Shown: positions 63,872 to 64,000 of the stretch, piece after piece
Layout of the letters: each line of letters starts with the position of its first letter
How positions within the stretch are numbered: position 1 is the first letter of the stretch
Assembly (NCBI RefSeq): GCF_000220395.1
Contig: NW_004086944.1
Coordinates: forward strand, 1 to 64,000
Origin: Ichthyophthirius multifiliis
Lineage: Eukaryota > Ciliophora > Oligohymenophorea > Hymenostomatida
DNA: 64,000 bases
Reading direction: 5' to 3'
Program-made: the position numbers and the translations under genes
Notes under the pieces: generated by a model
What the model saw: the letters and a program-made list of their open reading frames with translations, nothing else
What the model was told of the DNA's origin: nothing
The model's database searches: none

Positions 63872-64000
63872 TTCTATTTATATATTTAGATATATATATA
63901 TATATTATCAAAATTTTACTTATAATATATCTTAAGGACTTAATTCTGTCCATTTTCCTTATTCAGGTGAATAAATTTATGTTCCTTTTATTATAACTGT
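59517..64000 (-). CDS. BRR2: BRR2 / U5 snRNP 200-kDa helicase, C-terminal part (5' end outside window)
   Basis: Multi-exon gene running off the right edge, ending at TGA 59519-59517; last intron 59580-59637. The right end carries the end of helicase cassette 1 ([46 protein letters not shown]). The first Sec63 unit begins [20 protein letters not shown] and [16 protein letters not shown]. The second cassette shows the P-loop GAPTGSGKT near 62235 and the motif II box DELH near 61920, then [32 protein letters not shown], a second Sec63 unit ([20 protein letters not shown]) and the C-terminal [16 protein letters not shown]. In other species Brr2 unwinds U4/U6 to activate the spliceosome, using cassette 1; cassette 2 is regulatory. 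Several introns interrupt the part seen; most edges were not fixed. Confidence 0.95.

Noticed and set aside
1-64000. CRISPR arrays, bacterial operons, insertion sequences
   Set aside because: No spaced direct repeats, no transposase motifs, and the code, introns and genes are eukaryotic.

Overview
The window reads as macronuclear DNA of an oligohymenophorean ciliate, most like the very AT-rich fish parasite Ichthyophthirius multifiliis (species inferred, not proven). G+C looks near 15% by eye. In every recognisable gene TAA and TAG fall inside conserved protein and must mean glutamine, and genes end at TGA. A tRNA with anticodon CUA (24969-25039, minus) is the decoder this code needs. Introns are short (about 44-90 nt), very AT-rich and GT-AG. 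Coding and non-coding DNA are told apart mainly by base complexity. All translations were made by hand with TAA/TAG=Gln, so exon edges are approximate unless given exactly.

Layout. 1-7 kb: a CCT-motif gene (minus), a long AT desert and a doubtful or decayed cysteine-containing reading frame. 7.3-11.6 kb: two RING E3 ligase genes (minus), the first a Tul1/FLY-like membrane ligase. 13-16.3 kb: MND1, a centrin-like EF-hand gene and a hypothetical gene (all plus). 17.7-22.3 kb: an eIF2-alpha-kinase-like gene and ribosomal protein eL20 (minus). 23.4-25 kb: a frame-broken gene and the tRNA-Gln. 26-32.6 kb: a zinc-binding protein (minus), a Gln-rich coiled-coil protein (plus) and a giant Asn-repeat protein (minus). 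33-40 kb: PRP19 (plus), a coiled-coil protein (plus) and an LRR-ankyrin protein (minus). 42-46 kb: a large C2-like protein with Lys/Glu repeats (plus). 47.9-54.6 kb: a 5'-nucleotidase family cluster of two long copies and two decayed fragments (minus). 56-58.5 kb: a B-box/WD40 protein (plus). 59.5-64 kb: the 3' part of BRR2 (minus), running off the window.

The genes do not form operons. Two belong to the spliceosome (PRP19, BRR2), two to translation and its control (eL20, eIF2 kinase), four or five to ubiquitin signalling (Tul1-like, RING-H2, PRP19 U-box, the zinc-ribbon protein and possibly the B-box protein), and one to meiosis (MND1). The most important pattern is that about ten genes lose frame by exactly one base inside an A or T run, usually where one extra base restores the conserved protein. 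This looks like homopolymer undercalling in the assembly rather than biology. The nucleotidase cluster, by contrast, shows genuine gene decay.
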